Part shown: one piece after another, positions 6,753-14,115 of the stretch
How the letters are laid out: every line of letters starts with the position of its first letter
How positions within the stretch are numbered: position 1 is the stretch's first letter
NCBI GenBank assembly: GCA_902772085.1
Contig: CACXZL010000010.1
Coordinates: 1-15,953, forward strand
Reading direction: 5' to 3'
DNA length: 15,953 bases
DNA from: an uncultured Coriobacteriaceae bacterium
Lineage (GTDB): Bacteria > Actinomycetota > Coriobacteriia > Coriobacteriales > Atopobiaceae
The notes under the pieces: generated by a model
The model's database searches: none
What the model was told of the DNA's origin: nothing
What the model saw: the letters and a program-made list of their open reading frames with translations, nothing else
Program-made: the position numbers and the translations under genes

Positions 6753-7666
6753 TACTTGTCCTCCAATGCGGACGCTCCAGCGATAATCTCGTTGAGCTCG
6801 GTAGTGATGGAACCTTGGCGCTCGCGGTTGTAGGTACGACTAAGCGCCGTGATGACCTCTTTTGCGTTCTCGGTCGCTGACTGCATGGCACGACGACGTG
6901 CGCCGTGCTCGGCGGCCGCCGAGTCCAAGAGGGCGTGTAAAACGATGGTGCGTATGTAGGCAGGCATGAGGTAGCCTAGCACCACGGATGCGGACGGTTC
7001 GAAGGTGTAGGTGGTAGCCATACGCTGATCGATCTCGGTAAGAGCTTCTGGATCGCGCGGCTGGTTCACCATGATGAGGTCCTCGGTCGTCACCGGCAGA
7101 ATCTGCTCATGCACAAGCTTCTGGTCCACGCGGTTGCGCGCATGGCTGTAGTAGATGACGACGCGATCTATCGCCCCGGTCACATAGCCGTGGATGATGT
7201 AGGTGGCAATGCGACTTGCGTCATCCATCGTAGGCTCAGACGAGTTCCCTTGGATCGAGAGCACCGGCTGCCTTCCGCGAAACGTGAAGTACTCAGTGGG
7301 ACGACGTCCCGCCGTGATAAGCTGGCATTCGATGCCTTTCGCCTCGAGCTTCTCCATCTCGCGCTGAACTAAGCGTTGAGGCTGAATGTTGAACCCGCCT
7401 GCCATGCCTCGATCGGATGCGATGAGCACAAAGAGCACGCACTTCTCCGTGGCATGCCTCTGAAGCAGCGGCTCCTCTGTGCCGCTGCTCGCACCTGCCA
7501 CATGCGAAAGCATACGCGTGATGGCGTCCTTGTATGGCTCAGCTTCCCGCGCACGTTCCAAGGCACGACGTATCTTTGCCGTGGAGATCATCTCCATGGT
7601 ACGCGTTACCTGCATCGTACTGCTCACCGAAGCGATGCGCGCCTTTATCTCGCGAAGATTTGCCAT
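6752..7666 (-). CDS. atpG: F1Fo ATP synthase gamma subunit
   Basis: Rotating central shaft of F1, 304 residues (somewhat longer than the 287 of E. coli). The N-terminal helix MANLREIKARIASVSSTMQV runs into TRTMEMISTAKIRRA, and the C-terminal helix contains ARRRAMQSATENA followed by LSRTYNRERQGSITTELNEI. Both signatures are diagnostic of AtpG. The middle has the Rossmann-like domain with SDRGMAGGFN. The start is 11 bases after the atpA stop; the end overlaps atpD by one base. No anomalies beyond slightly greater length in the middle of the chain. Confidence 0.97.
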   Translation of the reverse strand: MANLREIKARIASVSSTMQVTRTMEMISTAKIRRALERAREAEPYKDAITRMLSHVAGASSGTEEPLLQRHATEKCVLFVLIASDRGMAGGFNIQPQRLVQREMEKLEAKGIECQLITAGRRPTEYFTFRGRQPVLSIQGNSSEPTMDDASRIATYIIHGYVTGAIDRVVIYYSHARNRVDQKLVHEQILPVTTEDLIMVNQPRDPEALTEIDQRMATTYTFEPSASVVLGYLMPAYIRTIVLHALLDSAAAEHGARRRAMQSATENAKEVITALSRTYNRERQGSITTELNEIIAGASALEDK

Positions 7667-7677
7667 TTCTTGCGTCC

Positions 7678-9300
7678 CTAATCGGTAAACCCAGGTACGG
7701 TCTTCTCTTCGGGAGACTCTTCCTCGAGCAAGCCATGGCTGCGCACGTATTGCTCTTTGAACTCCCCCACGCAGCGCTTGAGTTCCCTCTGCGTCTCGTC
7801 CGACATCTTTCCCAGACGTACGACGTCTCGCAGCTGAGGATGCTCATGCGCCATAAAGGCCGAGAGCTCTTCACGGAACGGCAGCACCTGCGCGAGGTCA
7901 AGGTCGTCCATGAAGTTTTCCTTTGCGGCAAAAATCGCGATGACCTGATCGGCCACATCAATGGCTGCGTAGCGCTTTTGCTTCAGAAGCTCCATCATGT
8001 GCGCGCCGTGATTGAGCTGATACTGCGTGGCCTCGTCGAGATCTGAGCCAAACTGACTGAACGCCTGCTTCTCACGGTAGCTCGCCAAATCAAGGCGCAA
8101 CGTACCAGCGACCTGCTTCATGGAAGCAAGCTGTGCCGCACCACCAACGCGACTCACCGAGATGCCCACGTCTACAGCTGGACGCTGGCCTTGGAAGAAC
8201 AGGTTTGACTGCAGATAAATCTGACCATCAGTAATAGAGATGACGTTTGTGGGGATGTAGGCAGAAACATCGCCTTCCTGCGTCTCGATGATGGGCAGTG
8301 CCGTCATGGAACCGGCACCATGCGCGTCGTTCATCTTTACCGCGCGCTCGAGCAAGCGGGAGTGCAAATAGAAGATGTCGCCGGGGTAGGCCTCGCGTCC
8401 AGGCGGACGATGCAGAGTCAGCGACATCTGACGATACGCCACCGCCTGCTTGGAGAGGTCGTCGTATACCACCAGCACATGCCCACCGGGATGCTCGGCA
8501 TCAGCGGGGTGGCCGTTCACGTCGTTGTACATAAAGTACTCGCCGATGGCCGCTCCTGACATAGGTGCGATGTATTGCATGGGAGCCGAGTCGGCTGCCG
8601 TCGCAGAGACGATGACGGTCTTGTCGAGCACACCATGGCGGCGAAGGGTCTCGCGAATGGCTGCCACCGTAGACGCCTTCTGACCGATGGCAACATAGAT
8701 ACACACGACGTCGGTTTCGCGCTGGTTTATGATAGCGTCAATGGCGATAGCTGTCTTGCCCGTCTTGCGGTCGCCGATGATAAGTTCGCGCTGGCCACGG
8801 CCAATAGGCACCATGGCATCGATTGCCATGAGACCCGTCTGCACCGGTTCATTTACCGGCTGGCGTTCCATGATGCCGGGCGCCTTGAACTCGATGGGTC
8901 TATGGCCTGTGGCCTCGATGTGTCCCAAGCCATCAATGGGTTGACCCAGCGGGTTTACCACACGACCGAGCATGGCGCGTCCCACCGGGATGTCCATAAC
9001 GCGACCCGTAGTGGTGCACGTATCGCCCTCGCGAATAGTATCGGCCTCGCCAAAGAGAACGGCACCAACCTCGTTTTCTTCTAGGTTCTGTGCCAGACCA
9101 TATACGTTGCGACCGGTAGCGGAACTCGTGAAGCACAGCAGCTCACCAGACATGGCAGTTCTGAGACCAGCAACACGCGCAATACCGTCTCCCACCTCAG
9201 TAACCGTAGAGGCTTCCTGTCGCTCGACGGTAGTCTGATACGCATCGAGTTCCTTGCGGAGCCTTTCCATAATCGCATCTGCGTCTATAGATTCAAACAC
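7678..9300 (-). CDS. atpA: F1Fo ATP synthase alpha subunit
   Basis: Non-catalytic nucleotide-binding subunit of F1, 540 residues, longer than the roughly 510 of E. coli. The P-loop GDRKTGKT is at 176-183. The arginine finger that reaches into the beta catalytic site is in ISVSRVGGAAQ (Arg384). GREAYPGDIFYLHSRLLERA is intact. After GEYFMYND there is an insertion of about 12 residues relative to E. coli (VNGHPADAEHPGG region, about 261-273) before HVLVVYDDLSKQ, and the C-terminus carries an acidic tail. The start is a GTG that shares one base with the atpH stop (TAGTG). Function is certain; the insertion may be a lineage-specific surface loop. Confidence 0.97.
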   Translation of the reverse strand: MFESIDADAIMERLRKELDAYQTTVERQEASTVTEVGDGIARVAGLRTAMSGELLCFTSSATGRNVYGLAQNLEENEVGAVLFGEADTIREGDTCTTTGRVMDIPVGRAMLGRVVNPLGQPIDGLGHIEATGHRPIEFKAPGIMERQPVNEPVQTGLMAIDAMVPIGRGQRELIIGDRKTGKTAIAIDAIINQRETDVVCIYVAIGQKASTVAAIRETLRRHGVLDKTVIVSATAADSAPMQYIAPMSGAAIGEYFMYNDVNGHPADAEHPGGHVLVVYDDLSKQAVAYRQMSLTLHRPPGREAYPGDIFYLHSRLLERAVKMNDAHGAGSMTALPIIETQEGDVSAYIPTNVISITDGQIYLQSNLFFQGQRPAVDVGISVSRVGGAAQLASMKQVAGTLRLDLASYREKQAFSQFGSDLDEATQYQLNHGAHMMELLKQKRYAAIDVADQVIAIFAAKENFMDDLDLAQVLPFREELSAFMAHEHPQLRDVVRLGKMSDETQRELKRCVGEFKEQYVRSHGLLEEESPEEKTVPGFTD

Positions 9301-9770
9301 TACTCATCACCCCCCACGAAGCTGGTCGAGAGGTTCTTGCGGATGTTTACCAGCTGCGCACGCACGGAGGCGTCACGACGACGTCCTTTGGCCTCGATTA
9401 TGATGCCACCCAGAATGCTCGGCTCTATGTGCTCAACCAGGAAGATGGGCGCCTCGAAGTCATGCTCACACTTGTCACGCACCTTCTTGCGCAGCGACGG
9501 GGTCATCTTGACGGCGGTCGTCACGTCCACCGTGACCGTCTCGTCCTCGGAATCAAGCATGTTTCTGAGGTCGTCATACACTTGCTGCAGAAGCTCGAGA
9601 TCGCTCTCCTCAGACATGCGCGCAAGCACCTCAAAGACCTCAGGCGCAAACTTCACAGCATGGCGGATCTGCTGCACATCTAGCGGAGCACGACCCTCAC
9701 CTCGGGCCGCATCGAGCAGCGAGCGGGCATACGCCTCGATCTTCTGCTTCTCGACAGCCCTACTCTTCAT
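9300..9770 (-). CDS. atpH: F1Fo ATP synthase delta subunit
   Basis: Peripheral-stalk subunit linking the top of F1 to the b subunits, 156 residues from the ATG at 9770, which overlaps the last codons of atpF by 11 bases. The N-terminus (IEAYARSLLDAAR) matches the delta signature, and the C-terminal part has the conserved VDPSILGGIIIEAKGRRRDAS-like stretch (here IEPSILGGIII), where GG and the following basic segment are typical. It is shorter than the E. coli protein (177), mainly in the middle. Identity rests on the signatures and on its place between b and alpha. Confidence 0.93.
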   Translation of the reverse strand: MKSRAVEKQKIEAYARSLLDAARGEGRAPLDVQQIRHAVKFAPEVFEVLARMSEESDLELLQQVYDDLRNMLDSEDETVTVDVTTAVKMTPSLRKKVRDKCEHDFEAPIFLVEHIEPSILGGIIIEAKGRRRDASVRAQLVNIRKNLSTSFVGGDE

Positions 9771-10362
9771 TGAGGTCCCCCACTTCCAAGAGGTACTTCT
9801 CGGCAAGCTCTATCTGCTCCTTCTCGTCGAGCGCATCGCCTATGATCTTTGACGCGATCTCTACGGAAAGGTCGACCACATGCGCGGAAAGTGCCACCAT
9901 GGTCTTTTGACGCTCGGAGTCAATAGCATCGCGCGCCTTTGCAATGATGTTTACTGCACTTGCCTGCGCCTCTGCAATAATCTTCGAACGCTCTTCTTCG
10001 CCCTCGCGCTTTGCCTTGGCAATGATGTCTGCAGCCTCGCGATTGGCCTGAGCAATGATGTCTTTGCCTTCGCGAACACTCTCCTGAGCTTCTTCCTTGG
10101 CATCGGCAGCAGCCTGAAGATCACTGGTAATCTTCTCTTCACGTGCATCGAGCGTCTTGATGATGACGGGCCATGCCAACTTGGCCAAAATGAGCCAGAT
10201 AACTATAAAGGCAATGAGCGCGGGCAAGAACTCCGCAGGCTTCGGCACGAGAATATCCGCTCCAGCTGCAAAGGCTGTAGTAGGAGCCGCTGCCATAGCT
10301 GCAAGCGCCACTCCCATCGTGGCCGCTACGCCACGCATGAGGCCCAGCTTATATGTGTACAT
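9760..10362 (-). CDS. atpF: F1Fo ATP synthase b subunit
   Basis: Membrane-anchored stator arm, 200 residues from the ATG at 10362, which has GGAGG six bases upstream; an in-frame ATG at 10377 lacks a ribosome-binding site. The core has one transmembrane helix (about 46-62, ALIAFIVIWLILAKLAW) followed by a long charged coiled coil (about 70-165) with alternating Ala/Glu/Lys. Before it, residues 1-33 form a second hydrophobic stretch with basic start and small residues ending AFA-A, which looks like a cleavable signal peptide, or could be an extra membrane helix. That N-terminal segment is absent from E. coli b. Only one b gene is present, so the stator should be a homodimer. Confidence 0.93.
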   Translation of the reverse strand: MYTYKLGLMRGVAATMGVALAAMAAAPTTAFAAGADILVPKPAEFLPALIAFIVIWLILAKLAWPVIIKTLDAREEKITSDLQAAADAKEEAQESVREGKDIIAQANREAADIIAKAKREGEEERSKIIAEAQASAVNIIAKARDAIDSERQKTMVALSAHVVDLSVEIASKIIGDALDEKEQIELAEKYLLEVGDLNEE

Positions 10363-10398
10363 ACGAACCTCCAACATTCGGAATCGTCGACTTCACGT

Positions 10399-10593
10399 CT
10401 ACTGGGCAATGAGCGTTACGACGAAGCCGATAAGTGCAAGCGCCTCGACAAATGCCGAAGCCAGGATAAAGACGGTAAACAGACGACCCTGTACCTCGGG
10501 CTGACGTGCCATGGACGACGTGGCGCCAAAAGCCGCCAGTCCAATGCCCAGACCTGCACCAATAACACCAAGGCCGTATCCGATGACTCCCAC
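10399..10593 (-). CDS. atpE: F1Fo ATP synthase c subunit (rotor ring)
   Basis: A 64-residue double-helix hairpin protein that forms the rotor ring. Helix 1 has the glycine-rich packing motif (GVIGAGLGIGLAAFG, 9-23), the polar loop is ARQPE (29-33), and helix 2 carries the ion-binding carboxylate Glu50 (AFVEALALIG). The residue at the Na+-ligand Gln position of Ilyobacter-type c subunits is Ile17, and Glu50 is followed by Ala, not Ser/Thr. This points to proton rather than sodium coupling. The start is GTG with AAAGGAGG upstream; the frame has no other good start before an upstream stop. At 64 residues it is short for the family (usually 70-85), with a minimal N-terminus. Confidence 0.95.
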   Translation of the reverse strand: MGVIGYGLGVIGAGLGIGLAAFGATSSMARQPEVQGRLFTVFILASAFVEALALIGFVVTLIAQ

Positions 10594-10610
10594 GATTCCT
10601 CCTTTGTTAG

Positions 10611-10629
10611 TCGCTGGACCACCCAGCGA
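10611..10629 (-). promoter_or_regulatory. Stem-loop just upstream of the atpE ribosome-binding site
   Basis: TCGCTGG and CCAGCGA form a 7-bp perfect stem with a 5-base loop inside the 109-bp atpB-atpE spacer, ending about 6 bases before the AAAGGAGG of atpE. The c subunit is needed in many more copies than a, and the atpB-atpE junction is a known site of differential expression in other bacteria. A role here in mRNA processing or translation is inference. Confidence 0.4.
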
Positions 10630-10702
10630 ACTTTATGCCAAAACTCTATGTATGCGGACAGACGCCCGCGAAACACCGAACTCTCTGTACAAACGAGAAC
10701 GC

Positions 10703-11521
10703 TTAGTGCTCGTCTGCCTCTGCAAGCTGAATGTAGACCGCAGAGAGAAGCGTAAAGACGTATGCCTGAATGGCGGCAACCAAAAGCTCCACCGCATAGA
10801 TCACTACGAGAATCGCCATCCAAAACAGTGAGATGCCTGCGTTTGTGAGCGCCGAAGGGTCGATGCCGGCCGTGAAGCTCTGCAGCACCGGCACGAAGAA
10901 GAGAGATGCCAGGACGGCGAAGGCACCCATGACCACATGCCCTGCAAACAGATTGCAGAAGAGACGGACAGCCAGGGTGACCAAGCGCAAGAACGTGGAG
11001 AAGAGCTCAATGACCCACACCAGCGCGTTCATGGGAAACGACACGCCCGCGGGAGCCAAGCTCTTGATGTAGCCAATCGGCCCCTTGCTCTTTACGCCCA
11101 CGACGATGAAGTAGACGAAAGACACGAGGGCGAGGGCGGCCGTCGTGCCGATGCAGCCCGTACCAGGCTTGCAGCCGGGAATGACGCCCACGATGTTGTT
11201 GAACAGAATAAAGAAAAACATGCTCGCGATGAAGGGAAAGTGCTTGCGCCACGTGTCGTTCAGCAGGCCCTTGCACAAGTCGTCACGGCAATACTCCACC
11301 AGAAACTCCACGCCATTCACGAATCGGCCCTTGGGGATAAGGCCGTTTGCCGACTGCCTCTTCTTGAACGCAAAGATGACTACAAGCAGGAGCGCAATCG
11401 CCACAAACATCCAGAATGTGTACTGCGTGAGACCTACCGTGAGGTCGCCGTGAATGGCGGTAGAAGAGAAGCTGTTTACAAGCTCATCAATCTCTTCGTG
11501 TAGATTCTCCAGTGGATTCAC
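10703..11521 (-). CDS. atpB: F1Fo ATP synthase a subunit
   Basis: Membrane stator subunit that provides the proton half-channels, 272 residues from the GTG at 11521. I chose this start because AAAGG lies 7 bases upstream; a tandem GTG at 11524 and an ATG at 11563 (286 residues) are possible alternatives. Several transmembrane helices are evident (about 33-52, 95-115, 126-143, 162-182, 187-214, 228-262). The essential arginine is Arg186 in TLAVRLFCNLFAGH; family members usually have G where this has C188. The last helix contains Gln252 in AAIQAYVFTLLSAVYI, the usual partner position. The start of the gene lies inside the 3' end of the atpI-like gene. Confidence 0.95.
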   Translation of the reverse strand: MNPLENLHEEIDELVNSFSSTAIHGDLTVGLTQYTFWMFVAIALLLVVIFAFKKRQSANGLIPKGRFVNGVEFLVEYCRDDLCKGLLNDTWRKHFPFIASMFFFILFNNIVGVIPGCKPGTGCIGTTAALALVSFVYFIVVGVKSKGPIGYIKSLAPAGVSFPMNALVWVIELFSTFLRLVTLAVRLFCNLFAGHVVMGAFAVLASLFFVPVLQSFTAGIDPSALTNAGISLFWMAILVVIYAVELLVAAIQAYVFTLLSAVYIQLAEADEH

Positions 11522-11831
11522 CACGGTTCCTTTCTCTCGGACTGGCGCCACTTTGGGCGTCACGCCATGCCCTCCATGCCTCGACTGCCCATACGAGCAG
11601 GAACGAAGCCGCCTCTGCTACACCAAAGGGCAAAACGAGACCTCGTGCGGCCAGCCATATCACAAACACAGCAACTGAAAGCATGATGAATGAAATCAAA
11701 ATGCTTACAAGACCTACTGCAACGTTTACTCTTTGGTCATTCCTTAATGCAAGCTCAAACAAAAGAGCCGGGGGAAGCGCACCTATAACACCGATCACAG
11801 ACCCCATGATGATGGCCTGAGTCGTCCCCAC
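11487..11831 (-). CDS. AtpI-like small membrane protein, first gene of the ATP synthase operon
   Basis: A 114-residue protein with three hydrophobic stretches (about 7-28, 36-62, 67-84) and a charged, Arg/Glu-rich tail. It sits where atpI lies in many operons, directly before the a subunit, with a 35-base overlap with the chosen atpB start. AtpI proteins help c-ring assembly or cation supply. This one is called from position and topology only, since AtpI sequences are poorly conserved. The start is a GTG with GGAGG 6 bases upstream. The promoter at 11,871-11,898 lies about 40 bases ahead. Confidence 0.7.
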   Translation of the reverse strand: MGTTQAIIMGSVIGVIGALPPALLFELALRNDQRVNVAVGLVSILISFIMLSVAVFVIWLAARGLVLPFGVAEAASFLLVWAVEAWRAWRDAQSGASPRERNRGESTGESTRRD

Positions 11832-11870
11832 GAAGCACCTCCCGAGACACCTAACGTTTGAACTGCTCTG

Positions 11871-11898
11871 ATTCTAAACCAGCCCAAAGAAAAAACAA
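11871..11898 (-). promoter_or_regulatory. Promoter of the ATP synthase operon
   Basis: On the minus strand TTGTTT (11898-11893) and TAGAAT (11876-11871) are separated by 16 bases, about 40 bases before the GTG of the first gene. Both boxes are good matches to the sigma-70 type consensus. No other comparable pair lies between this gene and the IS element. Confidence 0.6.
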
Positions 11899-11913
11899 GG
11901 CCATTTTCAAACT

Positions 11914-12059
11914 CTATGCAATACGGGCCGACCTATATGCCTCCTTTATGTACGAAGAGTCATAGGCGGGAACGCCAACAGCCACAGTTGCGGCAGTCAT
12001 CCCCGTCTTTAGCGTTTGGCACCACGGCTCTTTAGGATCCCAGACACAACTTATTGTCG
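11914..12059 (-). pseudogene. Possible 3' remnant of an unknown gene
   Basis: Minus-strand frame, open from within the IS boundary to a TAG at 11914-11916. The portion outside the element would end ...VAVGVPAYDSSYIKEAYRSARIA. It reads like a real protein C-terminus (balanced composition, no low complexity) and stops about 15 bases before the atp promoter, as an upstream gene would. I do not recognise a family, see no ribosome-binding site or start on the host side, and find no matching N-terminal part beyond the IS. It may be a gene cut by the IS insertion, or simply an open frame by chance. Confidence 0.25.
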
Positions 12060-12089
12060 AAAAAACCAGCCCTGAGCTGGTATTTTTTT
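12060..12089. terminator. Bidirectional terminator-like hairpin at the left IS edge
   Basis: CCAGC (12066-12070) and GCTGG (12076-12080) pair around CCTGA; six A precede and TATTTTTTT follows. The structure would terminate transcripts from either side. It coincides with the left end of the IS element and so may insulate the transposase from outside transcription. Confidence 0.55.
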
Positions 12090-12099
12090 GCCTTTCCTC

Positions 12100-12129
12100 T
12101 TGACTTGACAAGGTGGTCTCTGGTAGAAT
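12100..12129 (+). promoter_or_regulatory. Transposase promoter
   Basis: TTGACT (12100-12105) and TAGAAT (12124-12129) are 18 bases apart, 44 bases before the transposase ATG. A second TTGACA at 12105-12110 is too close to the same -10 to be used with it. Confidence 0.55.
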
Positions 12130-12173
12130 CTTTACATGGTGCAATGGTGTTATCGCTTGACAGGGGGACGGAG

Positions 12174-13937
12174 ATGGCGTACTTCCTCAAGAAGTCCAGG
12201 AACAAGAAGGGGCTCTACCTCCAGATCTACGAGAGCTTCTGGGACCCGGGGCGCGGCCACACGGCGCACAGGTCGGTGAGGGCGATCGGCTACGAGCACG
12301 AGCTCAGGGAGTCCGGGATCGCGGACCCGGTGGCGCACTTCCGCGCCGAGGTGGCGTCGATGAACGCCGGGCGCAAGGCGGCGCAGGAGAGGTCCAAGGC
12401 CGCCGAGATCGGCCCCGAGCCGGCCGAGCGCCACCTGGGCCACTTCGCGATCAAGGCCATAGACGACGCGCTGGGGGCGGCGTCCGACCTCGCGTACCTG
12501 CAGATACCCTCCGGGTTCCGGTTCTCCCTGGCCGACCTGCTCTCCTCGCTCGTCTACGCCCGGGCCGTGGCGCCCCGCTCGAAGTCGAGGACCTTCCACG
12601 ACGTTCTGCCCCTCATGGAGGGCGTGGAGGCCGACTTCTCCCTCGACCAGCTCTACGACGGCCTCTCCTACCTGGGCGAGGAGCACGAGAAGGTCGTCGA
12701 GATATACAACGACCGGGTCGCCGAGCTCTTCCCCAGGGACACGTCGGTCTCCTACTTCGACTGCACCAACTTCTACTTCGAGACAGGCCGCGAGGACGGC
12801 CTCCGCAGGAAGGGCCCCTCCAAGGAGCACAGGCCCGAGCCGATCGTGTCGATGGGGCTCCTTCTCGACGCCGACTGCGTGCCCATGGGCATGAGCGTCT
12901 TCCCCAGCAACGAGAGCGAGAAGCCGCAGCCCGGGGAGATCATATCGCAGCTCAAGGGGCGAAACGCGATCGCCGGGCGCACGGTGCGGGTCGCCGACAA
13001 GGGCCCCGACTGCGCGGACAACGTGGCGGACGCGGTCCTCTCGGGCGACGGGTACGTGTTCTCCAGGTCCGTCAAGACGCTGCCGGCCAAGGAGAGGGCG
13101 TGGGCGCTGTCCGAGGACGGGTGGGTCGACGTCTGCGACGACGGGGGGAACCTCGTCTGGAGCTACAAGGAGGCCGCGGGCGACTTCGAGTACAAGGTGG
13201 CCGGCGAGGACGGGGGCAAGAGGGCCGTCGCGCTCCCCGAGAAGCGGGTCGTCACGTACAGCCCCAAGCTCGCCAGGAAGCAGACCTACGAGATAAACAG
13301 GCAGGTGGAGAAGGCGAGGGCCCTCAGGCTCGCCGCCGCGAGGAGGTCCGAGTACGGCGACTCCGCCAAGTTCGTCACCTTCGCGCCGGTGGACAAGGAG
13401 GGCGAGGTGCGCGACGACGCGCGCGTCGTCGCCACGCTCAACCACGAGGCGATAAGGAGGGCCAGGAGCGTCGCAGGCTACAACATGATCGTCACCTCGG
13501 AGACGGGCATGTCCGCGCGGGAGATCTACGACACCTACCACAGGCTGTGGAGGATAGAGGAGTCGTTCAGGGTGATGAAGTCAGAGCTCGACGCCAGGCC
13601 CGTCTACCTGCAGAGGCCCAGCTCGGTCACCGGCCACTTCCTCGTCTGCTACCTCGCCGTGCTGCTGACAAGGCTGCTGCAGGTCAGGGTCCTGGGCGAC
13701 GGGTTCTCGTCCGAGGACCTGACGGGCCTCTTCCGCGGCCTCAACGTCTGCCGGGCGTCGGAGAGGAAGTACGTCAACGTCTCGAGGCGCACGCCGATCA
13801 TCGAGGAGCTGGCGGGGAGGACGGGGCTGCCGCTGCTGCACTTCAACCTGACAAAGGGCGAGGTCAAGTCGATCGCAGACTGCACGCTGGCAATGTTGCA
13901 GGGGAAAAAGAAAGAGGCCCACGACCAGCGGAAATGA
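12174..13937 (+). CDS. IS1634-like DDE transposase
   Basis: A 587-residue transposase of the IS4 superfamily, IS1634 type, which cuts and joins the element's ends. The RNase H-like core shows the catalytic triad: Asp196 in SYFDCTNFYFE, Asp275 in VRVADKGPD, and Glu462 in YHRLWRIEESFRVMK, with Lys469 seven residues later as in the Y-R-E-K signature (the R position is Leu458, with arginines shifted to 457 and 460). The start ATG at 12174 follows GGGGGACGGAG; an upstream in-frame ATG lies before the promoter -10 and is unlikely. Full length, no frameshift, catalytic residues present, own promoter: potentially active. Its extreme GC bias produces long spurious open frames on the other strand and in another frame of the same strand. 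Confidence 0.92.
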   Translation: MAYFLKKSRNKKGLYLQIYESFWDPGRGHTAHRSVRAIGYEHELRESGIADPVAHFRAEVASMNAGRKAAQERSKAAEIGPEPAERHLGHFAIKAIDDALGAASDLAYLQIPSGFRFSLADLLSSLVYARAVAPRSKSRTFHDVLPLMEGVEADFSLDQLYDGLSYLGEEHEKVVEIYNDRVAELFPRDTSVSYFDCTNFYFETGREDGLRRKGPSKEHRPEPIVSMGLLLDADCVPMGMSVFPSNESEKPQPGEIISQLKGRNAIAGRTVRVADKGPDCADNVADAVLSGDGYVFSRSVKTLPAKERAWALSEDGWVDVCDDGGNLVWSYKEAAGDFEYKVAGEDGGKRAVALPEKRVVTYSPKLARKQTYEINRQVEKARALRLAAARRSEYGDSAKFVTFAPVDKEGEVRDDARVVATLNHEAIRRARSVAGYNMIVTSETGMSAREIYDTYHRLWRIEESFRVMKSELDARPVYLQRPSSVTGHFLVCYLAVLLTRLLQVRVLGDGFSSEDLTGLFRGLNVCRASERKYVNVSRRTPIIEELAGRTGLPLLHFNLTKGEVKSIADCTLAMLQGKKKEAHDQRK

Positions 13938-14115
13938 GACAAGGGAACCTCATAGCACCATAAAGGGAGGTTAAATACCAAAGTCAGGTTGCATGTGGGG
14001 AGGGGCGGCATACAAAACTCTCGCCATTCTTGCCGGCTTGCTGCAACCGTTTTTTGGGTGCATCCGCTACAATGTTAGCCTTATTCACACCTCTCTTGCG
14101 CACAGGAGATTCGAC

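Larger units (their letters stand above)
12066..13992 (+). mobile_element. IS1634-like insertion sequence, about 1.93 kb
   Basis: A single long transposase gene with short flanks. Candidate imperfect terminal inverted repeats are CCTGA-gc-TGGTATTT at 12071-12085 and, on the other strand, CCTGA-ctt-TGGTATTT at 13988-13973, with weaker similarity further out (CCAG/GCAA). The element is strikingly GC-rich with G/C at nearly every third codon position, unlike the atp side, which marks it as acquired. I could not find a target-site duplication; IS1634 relatives can make very long ones, so its absence at short range is not decisive. Boundaries are therefore approximate. Confidence 0.65.

Noticed and set aside
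6165..6833. A 222-codon plus-strand frame opposite atpD
   Set aside because: Antisense shadow of a conserved gene with no ribosome-binding site or recognisable protein.
9880..10755. A 291-codon plus-strand frame opposite atpF, atpE and the end of atpB
   Set aside because: Spans three real genes and their spacers on the other strand; composition is Cys/Arg/Ser-rich and not protein-like.
12150..13541. A 463-codon open frame on the minus strand opposite the transposase
   Set aside because: Extreme GC bias of the transposase removes stop codons from other frames; the translation is low-complexity and rich in Gly, Val, Arg and Leu, with no recognisable domain.
13100..13963. A 287-codon plus-strand frame overlapping the transposase
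   Set aside because: Same cause; the translation is mostly Arg, Gly and Ala and has no motif. No ribosome-binding site supports a frameshift product.
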